A stretch of DNA of 64,000 bases from the NCBI RefSeq assembly GCF_018736105.1, contig NZ_CP076135.1, positions 3,532,001 to 3,596,000 on the forward strand. Direction: 5' to 3'. Of the stretch, positions 25,816-33,135 are shown piece after piece (position 1 is the stretch's first letter; each line of letters begins with the position of its first letter). The notes under the pieces were generated by a model that saw only the letters and a program-made list of their open reading frames with translations, made no database searches and was not told the DNA's origin. Position numbers and translations under genes: made by a program. Source of the DNA: Bradyrhizobium sediminis (GTDB lineage: Bacteria; Pseudomonadota; Alphaproteobacteria; Rhizobiales; Xanthobacteraceae).

Positions 25816-27537
25816 TCAGTCCATTGCTCTCGCCAGATGCAACGCCGCGAAGTGAGACCTGCTGTCCGGATCCCGATCGAAATACCCGCTCTCCCAGAGA
25901 TATTTCAGCCGCGCGCTCTGGCCCTTCGCATCCTCGATCCTGTTCCTGATCTGGTATTTGAGCTGACCGTACTCGTTGAAGATCAGCGCTCCGCCTCCGA
26001 AAATCTGCACCCGCCTCCAATGCGGCATGTCCTTCGGCGGATCGATATCCAGGGCCTCCTTCAACTCACCGACCTGCAGCGTCATGATCTGCACGTATTC
26101 CGCCACCGTCTCGCGAAGGATAAATCCGTCGGGCCCGACCCTGAAGCTCGGGCGCACGTTTTCGACCTCGACGTAACCTTCCCGGACGATGTCGAGTTCC
26201 TTGCGGTTTTCCCACAGGAAACGAAACACCTCCTCCTTGTCGCGGAGCATGGAATCGAAATGCGTGCGGCTGTAGACGAGATCGAGGTCGCACCGGCGCC
26301 AGGTCCCGTCCTTGTCCGCGTCCTTGTCCGGAACGATGCCGTAGGCGCCGAAACTCTTCACGAGAACTTCGCGGTAGTTGAAGCGGCTGTCGTCGGGGAC
26401 GACCTCGCGGTCGATGGTCAGCAGCGCCGAGAGATAGTCGGAGAAGGCAAGGTCGGTCGGGGGACAATAATCCAGCGCCCGGATCGTCATTGTCAGCAGG
26501 TGCTCGGCAACCGCGGCGCCCTCGTCGATGACGAGACTGCGGTCCCGTTTCCTGGCCTCGATGAACCCGACCCGGTCCAGCCGCTTGAGCCAGATCGTCA
26601 GGAACGCGTTCATGATCGCGGCGACCAGCAGTTCGCCGCGACGGTGCGGTTCCTGAAATTCCGGCATCGCCGCATAATTCCGGCCCGGCGCAAGCTCGAC
26701 CGACCGCCGCAGCGCTTTGCCGCGAATGTTCGACAGTTCCGCTCCCATCTGGTCCGCAAGCCCGAAAAGCACGGATTCCTTGAGCGCCTCGGGTTCGAGG
26801 AACTTCTGATCAATCAACCGGGCGGCGCCGGTACTGCCGTCAATCAGCTTTTCGACCAGGTCCTTCAGGGAGAACACCGACAACAGCGCGACGACGTCGG
26901 CGAACCCTTCATGAAAGGCCGCCTGATCCGGCGAAGACGGCTCCATGAAGCGGCCGCGCAGGCCGTCGAGCAGCGCGTGCGTCGTCTCATGCGCCACCAC
27001 GTCATGGGACAAGCACGCATATACCGGCTTTCCGTTGTCGCCGGCGAAGTATCCAAAGAATAGTCCGCGATCCTGCTTGGAATAGAACGCGTTGGCGTCG
27101 GCAAAGGCATGAGGCGCCACGTAGAGCTGGTGTCCCTGGGAACCCCAGGGGGTCCTGCGTCCAAGCGCAAACTCGAAGCGGGCCAGGATGCGCATCGCGA
27201 TCGCATAGGCGTTCTGGCTGTGAAACCGGGGGTCGCCCACCAGCGCGTCGTTGTGCTGCGCCGCGGTCTTTGCAGGTCGGCTCCGCTTGAAGGGGTCCTT
27301 GTAGCTGCCGCTATCCAACAGCTGGTAGCTGGCGGGCTGATAGAGCACGTTGGAGGTGGAGTCGTAGTCGACGACGTGAACGCGATAGCCGCACGGACCT
27401 GCCAGGATTTCTTCCGCCGGAATCTCGATCTCCGTCGTCAGGATCCTGCCGTTCAGACGCACCGACGGGTCCTGCGCGATGATCGTGAGCCGCTGCGTAG
27501 TCGGAAGGCTGTGTTGCGATCCACGACGATTTTTCAT
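25816..27537 (-). CDS. Thermolysin-like (gluzincin) metallopeptidase without signal peptide
   Basis: 573 residues from ATG 27537. The zinc site is VVAHETTHALLDGL (His183, Glu184, His187), and the third ligand is Glu210 in AAFHEGFADVVALL. This matches the HExxH plus downstream NExxSD arrangement of thermolysin-type gluzincins. Asp-Ala-Asn-Ala-Phe-Tyr and FFGYF upstream resemble the edge strand of that fold. There is no signal peptide or propeptide, unlike secreted M4 enzymes, so it is probably cytoplasmic. The C-terminal 250 residues are unassigned. It is followed 8 bp later by the MBL hydrolase. The long leader upstream has no gene. I infer a regulated two-protein module, perhaps involved in defence or conflict. 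Confidence 0.82.
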   Translation of the reverse strand: MKNRRGSQHSLPTTQRLTIIAQDPSVRLNGRILTTEIEIPAEEILAGPCGYRVHVVDYDSTSNVLYQPASYQLLDSGSYKDPFKRSRPAKTAAQHNDALVGDPRFHSQNAYAIAMRILARFEFALGRRTPWGSQGHQLYVAPHAFADANAFYSKQDRGLFFGYFAGDNGKPVYACLSHDVVAHETTHALLDGLRGRFMEPSSPDQAAFHEGFADVVALLSVFSLKDLVEKLIDGSTGAARLIDQKFLEPEALKESVLFGLADQMGAELSNIRGKALRRSVELAPGRNYAAMPEFQEPHRRGELLVAAIMNAFLTIWLKRLDRVGFIEARKRDRSLVIDEGAAVAEHLLTMTIRALDYCPPTDLAFSDYLSALLTIDREVVPDDSRFNYREVLVKSFGAYGIVPDKDADKDGTWRRCDLDLVYSRTHFDSMLRDKEEVFRFLWENRKELDIVREGYVEVENVRPSFRVGPDGFILRETVAEYVQIMTLQVGELKEALDIDPPKDMPHWRRVQIFGGGALIFNEYGQLKYQIRNRIEDAKGQSARLKYLWESGYFDRDPDSRSHFAALHLARAMD

Positions 27538-27724
27538 GGTTGCACCGCCCGCAAAATTGTCGAAGCAAGAAAAAGCGGCTGAATGGAATGACAATCAAAT
27601 GGAGCAACTTATGGTGGTATCTTACATCCATACCTATCTCAGACAAGCCTGTCGTTGAGATTATTTATCGCGCTCGAAGCAAAGGGGGCCGGCGGTGCAG
27701 ACGCAGGCCGGCGCCGGACGCGGG

Positions 27725-27763
27725 GCGAAAAGAAGAAGGGAGGGTGCTGAGAACACCCTCCCT
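27725..27763 (-). terminator. Intrinsic terminator-like hairpin on the minus strand
   Basis: The arms GGGAGGGTG and CACCCTCCC (27738-27746 and 27754-27762) pair perfectly around a 7-base loop. On the minus strand the hairpin is followed by TTCTTCTTTT. No minus-strand gene precedes it, so it may end a small RNA transcribed from around 27.9 kb. Confidence 0.5.
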
Positions 27764-27799
27764 CGTCCGTGCTGATCTTTTCGCGCCGGGGCCCGGGCG

Positions 27800-27818
27800 A
27801 CATCCCCACCCCTCCCCG
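27800..27818. repeat. C-rich 19-bp repeat, copy 1
   Basis: acatccccacccctccccg, identical to 30500-30518. On the other strand it reads GGGG-A-GGGG-T-GGGG, which could form a G-quadruplex with a fourth G-run nearby. Each copy sits within 60 bp of a strong terminator hairpin. Confidence 0.6.
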
Positions 27819-27995
27819 CGCGACGACCAAACTGTTTGACGCCGCCTGTGTACCAACCCGCCGGCCCGAGCGCATTCTCCGAAGGAAAATGCCCTCGACC
27901 GATAATCAGCGCGCGTTTTGAACACGCGCTGAGAAAACCGGCGAACCAGAGCGGGCGGACCCTAGCCAGCTCTGCGCCGATCCCCAAGGTCATAG

Positions 27996-28011
27996 TTAAC
28001 TTAACGTTAAC
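27996..28011. promoter_or_regulatory. CtrA-type box upstream of the PAS_5 gene
   Basis: Exact TTAA-cttaacg-TTAAC, the full CtrA consensus, about 150 bp before the PAS_5 start. A third overlapping TTAAC lies in the spacer. Regulation by CtrA is inferred. Confidence 0.5.
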
Positions 28012-28162
28012 GGCGCAAAGACGCCGCCAGGCTCGCGAAAACACGGCGGCGGCATGGACGCTGCAAAGCCTGTCTTGCAAAACAAACCGGGGAAGGCGCG
28101 TGGGCGAAAGCGGGACAGATATGTCCCGCCGAGCCGGGCGCGGGGGGCAAGGCAGAATTATC

Positions 28163-28720
28163 ATGAAGCATCCGTCAAGCCGCGAGTTCTACGCATACTG
28201 GGATGAGAAGCGTGGCGACGCCCGCGCCCCCGATCGCAGCGAGATCGAGCCAGGCGCCGTGCGCGAGCTACTCGGCGACATCTTCGTACTGTCCTACGAC
28301 AGCGCCGCCGGCTATCCGTTCCGCGTCGCCGGAACGCGCGTTTGCGCCCTGCTCGGCTGCGATTTGAAGGACCGCAGTTTCTCCACGTTGTTTGCAGCCG
28401 GGAGCCGCCGCGAGATCGAGGAGATCGTCGCCGTCGTGGCCGAAGAACAACTGGCGGCGGTCGCCGGCATCACGGCCATCTCGGAAGACGGCAGGCCGGC
28501 GCATCTCGAACTGCTGCTGCTGCCGTTCAACGCCCGCGCGCATTCACCGCTCAGCCTGACCGGGCTATTGGCGCCGTTCGAAAGCGATCACCGGCAGCTC
28601 GGGGATTTCAAACTGACATCGTGGCGCTATATCGGCCATCAGCCGCAGAAACTGGTTCCGCGCGCATTGCGCAAACTCGCCGTCGCACGCGGCTTCATGG
28701 TCTATGAGGGGTTGCGCTGA
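28163..28720 (+). CDS. PAS_5 domain protein (MopJ-like)
   Basis: 185 residues from ATG 28163, with an AAGG-containing site upstream; a start at 28121 is possible. The start REFYAYWDEKRGDARAPDRSEIEPGAVRELLGDIFVLSYD, FRVAGTRVCALLGCDL and the C-terminal HQPQKLVPRALRKLAVARGF are hallmarks of the alphaproteobacterial PAS_5 family (PF07310). A Caulobacter member, MopJ, links motility and the cell cycle through CtrA. A perfect CtrA box lies upstream here, which fits. Cytoplasmic single-domain sensor or adaptor. Confidence 0.88.
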   Translation: MKHPSSREFYAYWDEKRGDARAPDRSEIEPGAVRELLGDIFVLSYDSAAGYPFRVAGTRVCALLGCDLKDRSFSTLFAAGSRREIEEIVAVVAEEQLAAVAGITAISEDGRPAHLELLLLPFNARAHSPLSLTGLLAPFESDHRQLGDFKLTSWRYIGHQPQKLVPRALRKLAVARGFMVYEGLR

Positions 28721-28834
28721 AGCTGGCTCGACGCGTCGTCTTCACGCTAACCGGTATTCACTTCGAGGGACCGGACGACGAAATGCTCGTCCGGGTTGAA
28801 GCGAGAGCCCTGCACATACTTGATGCAACCGCCG

Positions 28835-28850
28835 CTAACTCCTCGTTAAC
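28835..28850. promoter_or_regulatory. CtrA-like box upstream of the tandem PilZ gene
   Basis: CTAA-ctcctcg-TTAAC, one mismatch to the CtrA consensus, 55 bp before the PilZ start. Confidence 0.35.
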
Positions 28851-28904
28851 CCTGTCGGCCGTAGGGTCAGGCGACACCGAGATGCCGGTTGTCGGGTGGC
28901 GAAG

Positions 28905-29516
28905 ATGGCGTTTGCGAAAAGATCGATTCTTCCGGCCGCCGAAGAGCGACGGCGTTTCCAGCGGGTGAAAGTCCACCTGCTCGGCCGCTACATGCTGCCG
29001 GACCGCCGCGAATTTCCGTGCCAGATCATCAACATGTCGCCGGGGGGATTGGCCCTGCTGGCGCCCGGCATCGGCAATGTCGGCGACCGCGTGATCGCCT
29101 ATCTCGACCATATCGGCCGGGTCGAGGGCAAGATTACCCGCATCATCGACAATGGTTTCGCGATGAGCATCGGCGCTACCGCCCGCAAGCGCGACAAGCT
29201 GGCGGCGCAGCTGACCTGGCTCGCCAACCGCGACATTCTCAACCTGCCGGAAGACCGCCGCCACGACCGTATCGTGCCGCGCAACCCGATCGCGCTGCTC
29301 ACGCTCGAGGACGGCACCAAGATGACCTGCCGCATCATCGACATGTCGCTGTCGGGCGCCGCCATCGCCGCGGAAAACCGCCCGCCGCTGAAATCGCTGG
29401 TCATGCTCGGCAAGGTCCAGGCCCGGGTGGTGCGAAACCTCGAGGAAGGCTTTGCCCTGGAGTTCGTTCACGAGCAAATTGCCGAGACGCTCGAAGACAG
29501 CGTTACCGCGCGGTAA
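28905..29516 (+). CDS. Tandem PilZ domain protein
   Basis: 203 residues from ATG 28905 (MAFAKRSILPAAEERR); GTG 28896 is an alternative. Two PilZ domains are seen. The first has RRFQR and NMSPGG near 20-45. The second has RIVPR and DMSLSG near 125-150. Both contain the RxxxR and (D/N)xSxxG residues that bind c-di-GMP, so both sites look functional. Cytoplasmic c-di-GMP receptor, probably acting on motility or envelope functions. A terminator hairpin lies 42 bp after the stop. Confidence 0.92.
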   Translation: MAFAKRSILPAAEERRRFQRVKVHLLGRYMLPDRREFPCQIINMSPGGLALLAPGIGNVGDRVIAYLDHIGRVEGKITRIIDNGFAMSIGATARKRDKLAAQLTWLANRDILNLPEDRRHDRIVPRNPIALLTLEDGTKMTCRIIDMSLSGAAIAAENRPPLKSLVMLGKVQARVVRNLEEGFALEFVHEQIAETLEDSVTAR

Positions 29517-29846
29517 AGCGCGAGCGCCCGCAATTTCCCATTTTTCCAAGGCTTGAGGGCGGTATCCGTGTCGCGGATACCGCCTTTTCGTATCCGGAGC
29601 CGGTCAGAACGGGGTTAACCGGCCGCCGTTTTGCCGCCGCAAGTTCCGCATCGGCGGGCTTTGCCGCGTTAATGCATAAAATTTGAATCAATTGCAGTTG
29701 TCTAAAATTTTAGTCGAACTTGATTCAAGTATAGATCGAATTATCCGAGGCTTTTACTTGTATTCGCGTCAAATGTACTTGCCCTACTTAGCGGCGGCGC
29801 AAAACCTTTGTGCGAAACGTGGTCCCAACAAGAAACGGGGGCCACA
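29517..29846. other. 330-bp intergenic region, AT-rich second half with two palindromes
   Basis: Contains the PilZ terminator, then from about 29670 to 29780 unusually AT-rich DNA for this genome. Two compact palindromes are found, CTAAAATTTTAG (29702-29713) and ACTTGAtTCAAGT (29718-29730), about 120 bp before the LapG-like gene. They look like binding sites for a dimeric regulator; I cannot assign one. Confidence 0.55.
29558..29588 (+). terminator. Intrinsic terminator after the PilZ gene
   Basis: An 11-bp perfect stem GGCGGTATCCG/CGGATACCGCC with a 5-base loop, then TTTT (29585-29588). Confidence 0.8.
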
Positions 29847-30467
29847 ATGTTTGGTTTCGGGGGACAGGGGAAAGGATTGGCGGTCGTCGCCATCCTGATC
29901 GGATTGAATGCACCGGCGCGTGCCGGCGAGGTACTTTATGCCAGCCTCGGCGACACCACGCGTTCGCCGATCGGCTGGGTCGAATTCTGCGCCGAAAATC
30001 CCGGCGACTGCCGCGGCGGCGCGTCACAGCCACGCGACATCGTGATGTCGCAGACGGCATGGCGGGATCTGTTGCGGGTCAACCGCTGGGTCAATGAAAC
30101 CGTCAAGCCGATCACCGACATGGATCATTGGGGCGTGATCGAAAAATGGTCGTTGCCGACAGACGGCTACGGCGACTGCGAGGACTACGTCCTGTTGAAG
30201 CGCAAGATGCTGATCGACGCCGGCTGGCCGCGCGAAGCGCTGCTGATCACGGTGGTGCGCGACAAGAAGGGCGAAGGCCACGCGGTACTGACCGTGAAAA
30301 GCGACAAGGGCGAATTCGTGCTCGACAACCAGAACGAAAATGTCCTGGCCTGGACCGAGACCGGATACCGCTTCGTCAAGCGCCAGTCGCAGGGCGACCC
30401 GAACGTGTGGGTCTCGCTGGGCGACAGCCGCCCGGCCGTTGCCACCGCCAGCGCCAGAGACCGCTGA
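29847..30467 (+). CDS. Transglutaminase-like cysteine peptidase (LapG family, BTLCP)
   Basis: 206 residues from ATG 29847, with GGGG upstream. A signal peptide (LAVVAILIGLNAPARAG) gives a periplasmic protein. The catalytic triad of the bacterial transglutaminase-like cysteine peptidases is visible: Cys in GYGDCEDYVLLKRKML, His in GEGHAVLTV, Asp in FVLDNQNE. In pseudomonads LapG of this family cleaves large surface adhesins when c-di-GMP is low, under LapD control. No LapD-like gene is adjacent, but GGDEF-EAL, PilZ and two adhesins lie in the same 20 kb. The transcript probably ends at the terminator 30537-30574. Confidence 0.9.
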   Translation: MFGFGGQGKGLAVVAILIGLNAPARAGEVLYASLGDTTRSPIGWVEFCAENPGDCRGGASQPRDIVMSQTAWRDLLRVNRWVNETVKPITDMDHWGVIEKWSLPTDGYGDCEDYVLLKRKMLIDAGWPREALLITVVRDKKGEGHAVLTVKSDKGEFVLDNQNENVLAWTETGYRFVKRQSQGDPNVWVSLGDSRPAVATASARDR

Positions 30468-30499
30468 CACAAAGGAATCAGAGGACACGCGACCCGGTC

Positions 30500-30518
30500 A
30501 CATCCCCACCCCTCCCCG
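30500..30518. repeat. C-rich 19-bp repeat, copy 2
   Basis: Identical to 27800-27818. Here it lies in the loop of a CCGGTC...GACCGG stem, between the LapG-like stop and a strong terminator. The C-rich loop could pair with purine-rich Shine-Dalgarno sequences, as in alphaproteobacterial small RNAs with CCUCC loops. Confidence 0.6.
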
Positions 30519-30536
30519 TCCCAGACCGGATCGCGC

Positions 30537-30574
30537 GCGGCCAGCTCTCCCCCAAGAGCTGGCCGCAACTTTTT
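30537..30574 (+). terminator. Intrinsic terminator after the LapG-like gene
   Basis: A 12-bp perfect stem GCGGCCAGCTCT/AGAGCTGGCCGC, loop CCCCCA, followed by AACTTTTT. Confidence 0.85.
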
Positions 30575-30747
30575 CGGGGCACTTAAACTCATGACTTTCC
30601 AAAGACTTGCCGCGGGGTTGCGACCTGAATGAGGCCGGCGACGCCGGCGCGCCTTGCGGCGGTGGCACGCGGTCTTCCGCCCACTTCCCTTTACCGCCCT
30701 GACCGATACCGCTAGGATTTGCGCGTCGGTCGGATAACGAGGGCGAG

Positions 30748-31053
30748 ATGAAATCGAGACTGCTGGCTGCTGCGGCCCTGGTCGTGCTTTCCCTGCCCGC
30801 GTTTGCAGCCGACGCCGATGTTCGCGGTCACCGCCAGCGTGCGCAGCAGTCTTTTGACGCCCCGTTGATCATCGACTATTCGCACAATTACGGCCCCGCC
30901 GACTTTTACCCGGGAACGACAGCGCCGCCGGACCGGGTCGTGGTGCCGCTGAATGAACGGCCCTACGGCATCTATGACGGCTTCGATCGCCATTGCGGGC
31001 AATCGACGGCGAGCTATCGGGGCCAGGACGGCCGACGCCACCCGTGCAGTTGA
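30748..31053 (+). CDS. Small secreted hypothetical protein
   Basis: 101 residues, ATG preceded by GAGGGCGAG. A standard signal peptide (RLLAAAALVVLSLPAFAA) is cleaved before a mature domain with YSHNYGPADFYPGT, VVVPLNERPYGIYDGF and two C-terminal cysteines (HCGQST, HPCS) that may form a disulfide. No family recognised. Monocistronic by appearance. Confidence 0.72.
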   Translation: MKSRLLAAAALVVLSLPAFAADADVRGHRQRAQQSFDAPLIIDYSHNYGPADFYPGTTAPPDRVVVPLNERPYGIYDGFDRHCGQSTASYRGQDGRRHPCS

Positions 31054-31149
31054 ACGGGCCGGCCGCCGGTCATAGATATCTATAGTAGCGCCATGCCGTG
31101 GGCAGGCGTCGAGCGTGCTGGAACTTTGGCTGCCAGGCTTTGGAGTCCC

Positions 31150-31656
31150 ATGATCGAACTCGCACCTAATCATAGCATGAGCAACAGCCTCACCCGCATC
31201 GGCTCGCAACCGATTGCGCTCGCTGCCGCGGTATTGGTCGCCGTGGTGGCCGGAGGCGCCTCCATCGCGCTGTGGCGTGGCTATACCGGCGTCTCGCCCG
31301 AACCGGACCGCGTCGTTGCCACCAGACAGTTGCAGGCCCGGACGGCACAGGCCTCCGAGCAACTCGTGGAGAAGACCAAGGGCCTGGAGGCGACCCAGCA
31401 GGAGTCGATCGACCAGCTACAAGTCGTTCAGGATCAGCTGCAGACCGTCAGACGCCTGCTCGCCGCGCAGCAGACCGAGACCAAGAAGCTGGCCGAACAG
31501 GTCGGCGGCCTGACCGGCGCGATCGACGGTCTGCGACAGTCGTTCGCGAGCGCCCAACCCTCTGACGTATCCAATACGCCCACCATCCGAAAGAAGCCGA
31601 TCCGGACCAAACGCAGCGCGGTGTCGCATCGCAAGCGCGGCAAATCGCGAGGCTAG
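31150..31656 (+). CDS. Membrane-anchored coiled-coil protein
   Basis: 168 residues from ATG 31150 (GGAG six bases upstream); an earlier in-frame ATG at 31093 is less likely. One membrane segment (IALAAAVLVAVVAGGASIALW) is followed by a long coiled coil (about 60-130, glutamine-rich heptads such as QLQARTAQASEQLVEKTKGLEATQQESIDQLQVV). The tail is very basic (RKKPIRTKRSAVSHRKRGKSR). A periplasmic coiled coil with a basic end could bind envelope polymers; function unknown. Confidence 0.72.
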   Translation: MIELAPNHSMSNSLTRIGSQPIALAAAVLVAVVAGGASIALWRGYTGVSPEPDRVVATRQLQARTAQASEQLVEKTKGLEATQQESIDQLQVVQDQLQTVRRLLAAQQTETKKLAEQVGGLTGAIDGLRQSFASAQPSDVSNTPTIRKKPIRTKRSAVSHRKRGKSRG

Positions 31657-31764
31657 ACTGGCGTCTTGCCAGAAGGCGGCGCGCCGGTCGTCGCGCGGAG
31701 TCTCCAGCCCCATGGGCGCAGCCGGAAACCCCATAGGCGCTGCCGGAACTTTTTCCGTCCGATT

Positions 31765-31893
31765 GTGAACTGGATCACATATGCCCTTAATGTTCCGGGG
31801 CAGTATGTAGTTCACCGGATGGCGCAAGCCGATTTCAATATCCGGGGCTGGCAAGGCCGTTGGCGTTATACTGCGTCGACGGCCTTGTTTTTT
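31765..31893 (+). ncRNA. Candidate small RNA or structured 3'-UTR
   Basis: Inferred from structure only. GTGAACT (31765-31771) can pair with AGTTCAC (31809-31815), and the stretch ends in a strong terminator at 31852-31893. No reading frame on the plus strand looks coding. It may be the 3'-UTR of the coiled-coil gene rather than an independent RNA. Confidence 0.3.
31852..31893 (+). terminator. Intrinsic terminator
   Basis: CAAGGCCGT (31852-31860) pairs perfectly with ACGGCCTTG (31879-31887), followed by TTTTTT. Confidence 0.75.
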
Positions 31894-31937
31894 CTGCAGG
31901 ATTGTTCGGCGCGATCCCGGTCACCGTGAGGAGCGTG

Positions 31938-32114
31938 CTATCCGGAGCGGCTATGACGAGGACGTCTGGCGGCGGCTGCGAAGCGATCATGGCGCGCCTT
32001 CACCTGCTCGATTTCCCAGAACATCCAGACAAAGGCAGCGCCCAGAGCAACGACAACGCCCAGAAACAGTAACGTCAATGCCGGAGTTGTGAGCGCTGTG
32101 AGCATGGCGAGCAT
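31938..32114 (-). CDS. Small single-pass membrane protein
   Basis: A 58-residue frame from ATG 32114 to TAG 31938. It begins MLAMLTALTTPALTL, has one strong membrane helix (LLFLGVVVALGAAFVWMFW) and then a charged helix (EIEQVKARHDRFAAAARR) ending in a basic tail. The hydrophobic-then-amphipathic layout is typical of real small membrane proteins. The ribosome site is weak, and a second ATG in frame lies at 32105. I recognise no family. Confidence 0.5.
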   Translation of the reverse strand: MLAMLTALTTPALTLLFLGVVVALGAAFVWMFWEIEQVKARHDRFAAAARRPRHSRSG

Positions 32115-32221
32115 CCATGAATCAGGTCAACGGCGCTACCTTATACTAAAGTCGCAGACCTGTCCCGGGCCAGGCGGTATTTATTTGACCCCGAATTTGC
32201 GACTGCGGATCAATTGCAGAA

Positions 32222-32530
32222 ATGCCGCGGGTTCCTCGCCCGAACGATTTCCTCAACCACGGATCAGCGTCCGTCTGCGGCGCGAAAGGCAGGCCCGAGT
32301 TGCGCAAATTGATCGCGTTCGACGACGACACCTTCGACAAGCTGAGACAGCTCGGCCGCGACAGGATGGCGACCCTTCAGGAATTGGCGGATGAAGCGTT
32401 CGCCGACCTGCTCAGGAAGCACGGCATTCCCGTCGACCTGAAGGACGCGCTCCGCAAGAGCGCCGCGCTGACAAAGACGCCTGCGCAAGACAGCGCAAGG
32501 CCGCGCTCATCGAGACAAACCAAGTCATGA
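32222..32530 (+). CDS. Ribbon-helix-helix-like small protein
   Basis: 102 residues. The middle (LRKLIAFDDDTFDKLRQLGRDRMATLQELADEAFADLLRKHG) has the strand-helix-helix pattern of a ribbon-helix-helix domain; the N-terminus is basic (MPRVPRPND) and the C-terminus is disordered. I recall close relatives across Bradyrhizobium. Probably DNA-binding. It converges with the carbonic anhydrase gene; the intervening 27 bp hold the GAAGCGCT/AGCGCTTC repeat (32536-32552), which may act as a bidirectional terminator. Confidence 0.68.
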   Translation: MPRVPRPNDFLNHGSASVCGAKGRPELRKLIAFDDDTFDKLRQLGRDRMATLQELADEAFADLLRKHGIPVDLKDALRKSAALTKTPAQDSARPRSSRQTKS

Positions 32531-32557
32531 AGCGGCATCTGAAGCGCTCGCAGCGCT

Positions 32558-33088
32558 TCAGCCGATTTTCTTCAGGCCTTTTTTGAATCGGGCGCCGTTG
32601 AGGACATAGAATTTTGCCGCACTTCCCATTCTTGCGACCTGCGCGGGATCGAGCGTGCGGATCACCCGCGCCGGCGATCCGATGATCAGCGAATATTCGG
32701 GAAACTGTTTTCCTTCCGTGATCACCGATCCTGCGCCGACCACGCTGCCGCGGCCGATCCTGGCGCCGTTCATCACGATCGAACCCATACCGACCAGCGC
32801 GTCATCCTCCAGCGTGCAGCCGTGCAGGATGACGTTGTGGCCGACCGTGCAATTTCTTCCGATCGTCAGCGGAAAGCCCATGTCGGTGTGGCAGGTCGAG
32901 TTATCCTGCACGTTGGAATTCTCGCCGATCTCGATCCATTCATTGTCGCCGCGCAAGACTGCGCCGAACCACACGCTCGCGGAATTCAACAGCCGGACCT
33001 TGCCGATCACGACTGCGGTGTCGGCGACAAAATAGTTTCCGTCGGAAGGAAGATCGGGCGCCTGCCCGTCGAGTTCGTAGATCGCCAT
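32558..33088 (-). CDS. Gamma carbonic anhydrase-family protein (YrdA-like)
   Basis: 176 residues forming a left-handed beta-helix of hexapeptide repeats. The metal and catalytic region is visible: RGDNEWIEIGENSNVQDNSTCH, then TVGHNVILHGC and a third His, corresponding to the three zinc-binding histidines of gamma carbonic anhydrases. The family includes active CO2 hydratases and inactive relatives such as YrdA; I cannot tell which applies. Cytoplasmic trimer. Confidence 0.92.
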   Translation of the reverse strand: MAIYELDGQAPDLPSDGNYFVADTAVVIGKVRLLNSASVWFGAVLRGDNEWIEIGENSNVQDNSTCHTDMGFPLTIGRNCTVGHNVILHGCTLEDDALVGMGSIVMNGARIGRGSVVGAGSVITEGKQFPEYSLIIGSPARVIRTLDPAQVARMGSAAKFYVLNGARFKKGLKKIG

Positions 33089-33135
33089 GCCTTGTCAGTC
33101 TCCGGTTCGCGGAGACATTGGCATAGGCGTATCGC

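Larger units (their letters stand above)
27538..28162. other. 625-bp intergenic region with hairpins, CtrA box and repeat
   Basis: No convincing gene. It contains the divergent starts of the metallopeptidase and the PAS_5 gene, and a minus-strand terminator-like hairpin at 27737-27763. It also has a 19-bp C-rich repeat at 27800-27818 and a near-perfect hairpin at 27907-27931 (CAGCGCG...CGCGCTG). A perfect hairpin GCGGGACA-GATA-TGTCCCGC lies at 28110-28129, and an exact CtrA box at 27996-28011. The first half on the minus strand could be a small RNA ending at the terminator. Confidence 0.5.

Noticed and set aside
27639..27925. Minus-strand small reading frames in the intergenic region (for example from 27925)
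   Set aside because: They are arginine/serine-rich and cover the terminator and C-rich repeat; they look like by-products of high GC.
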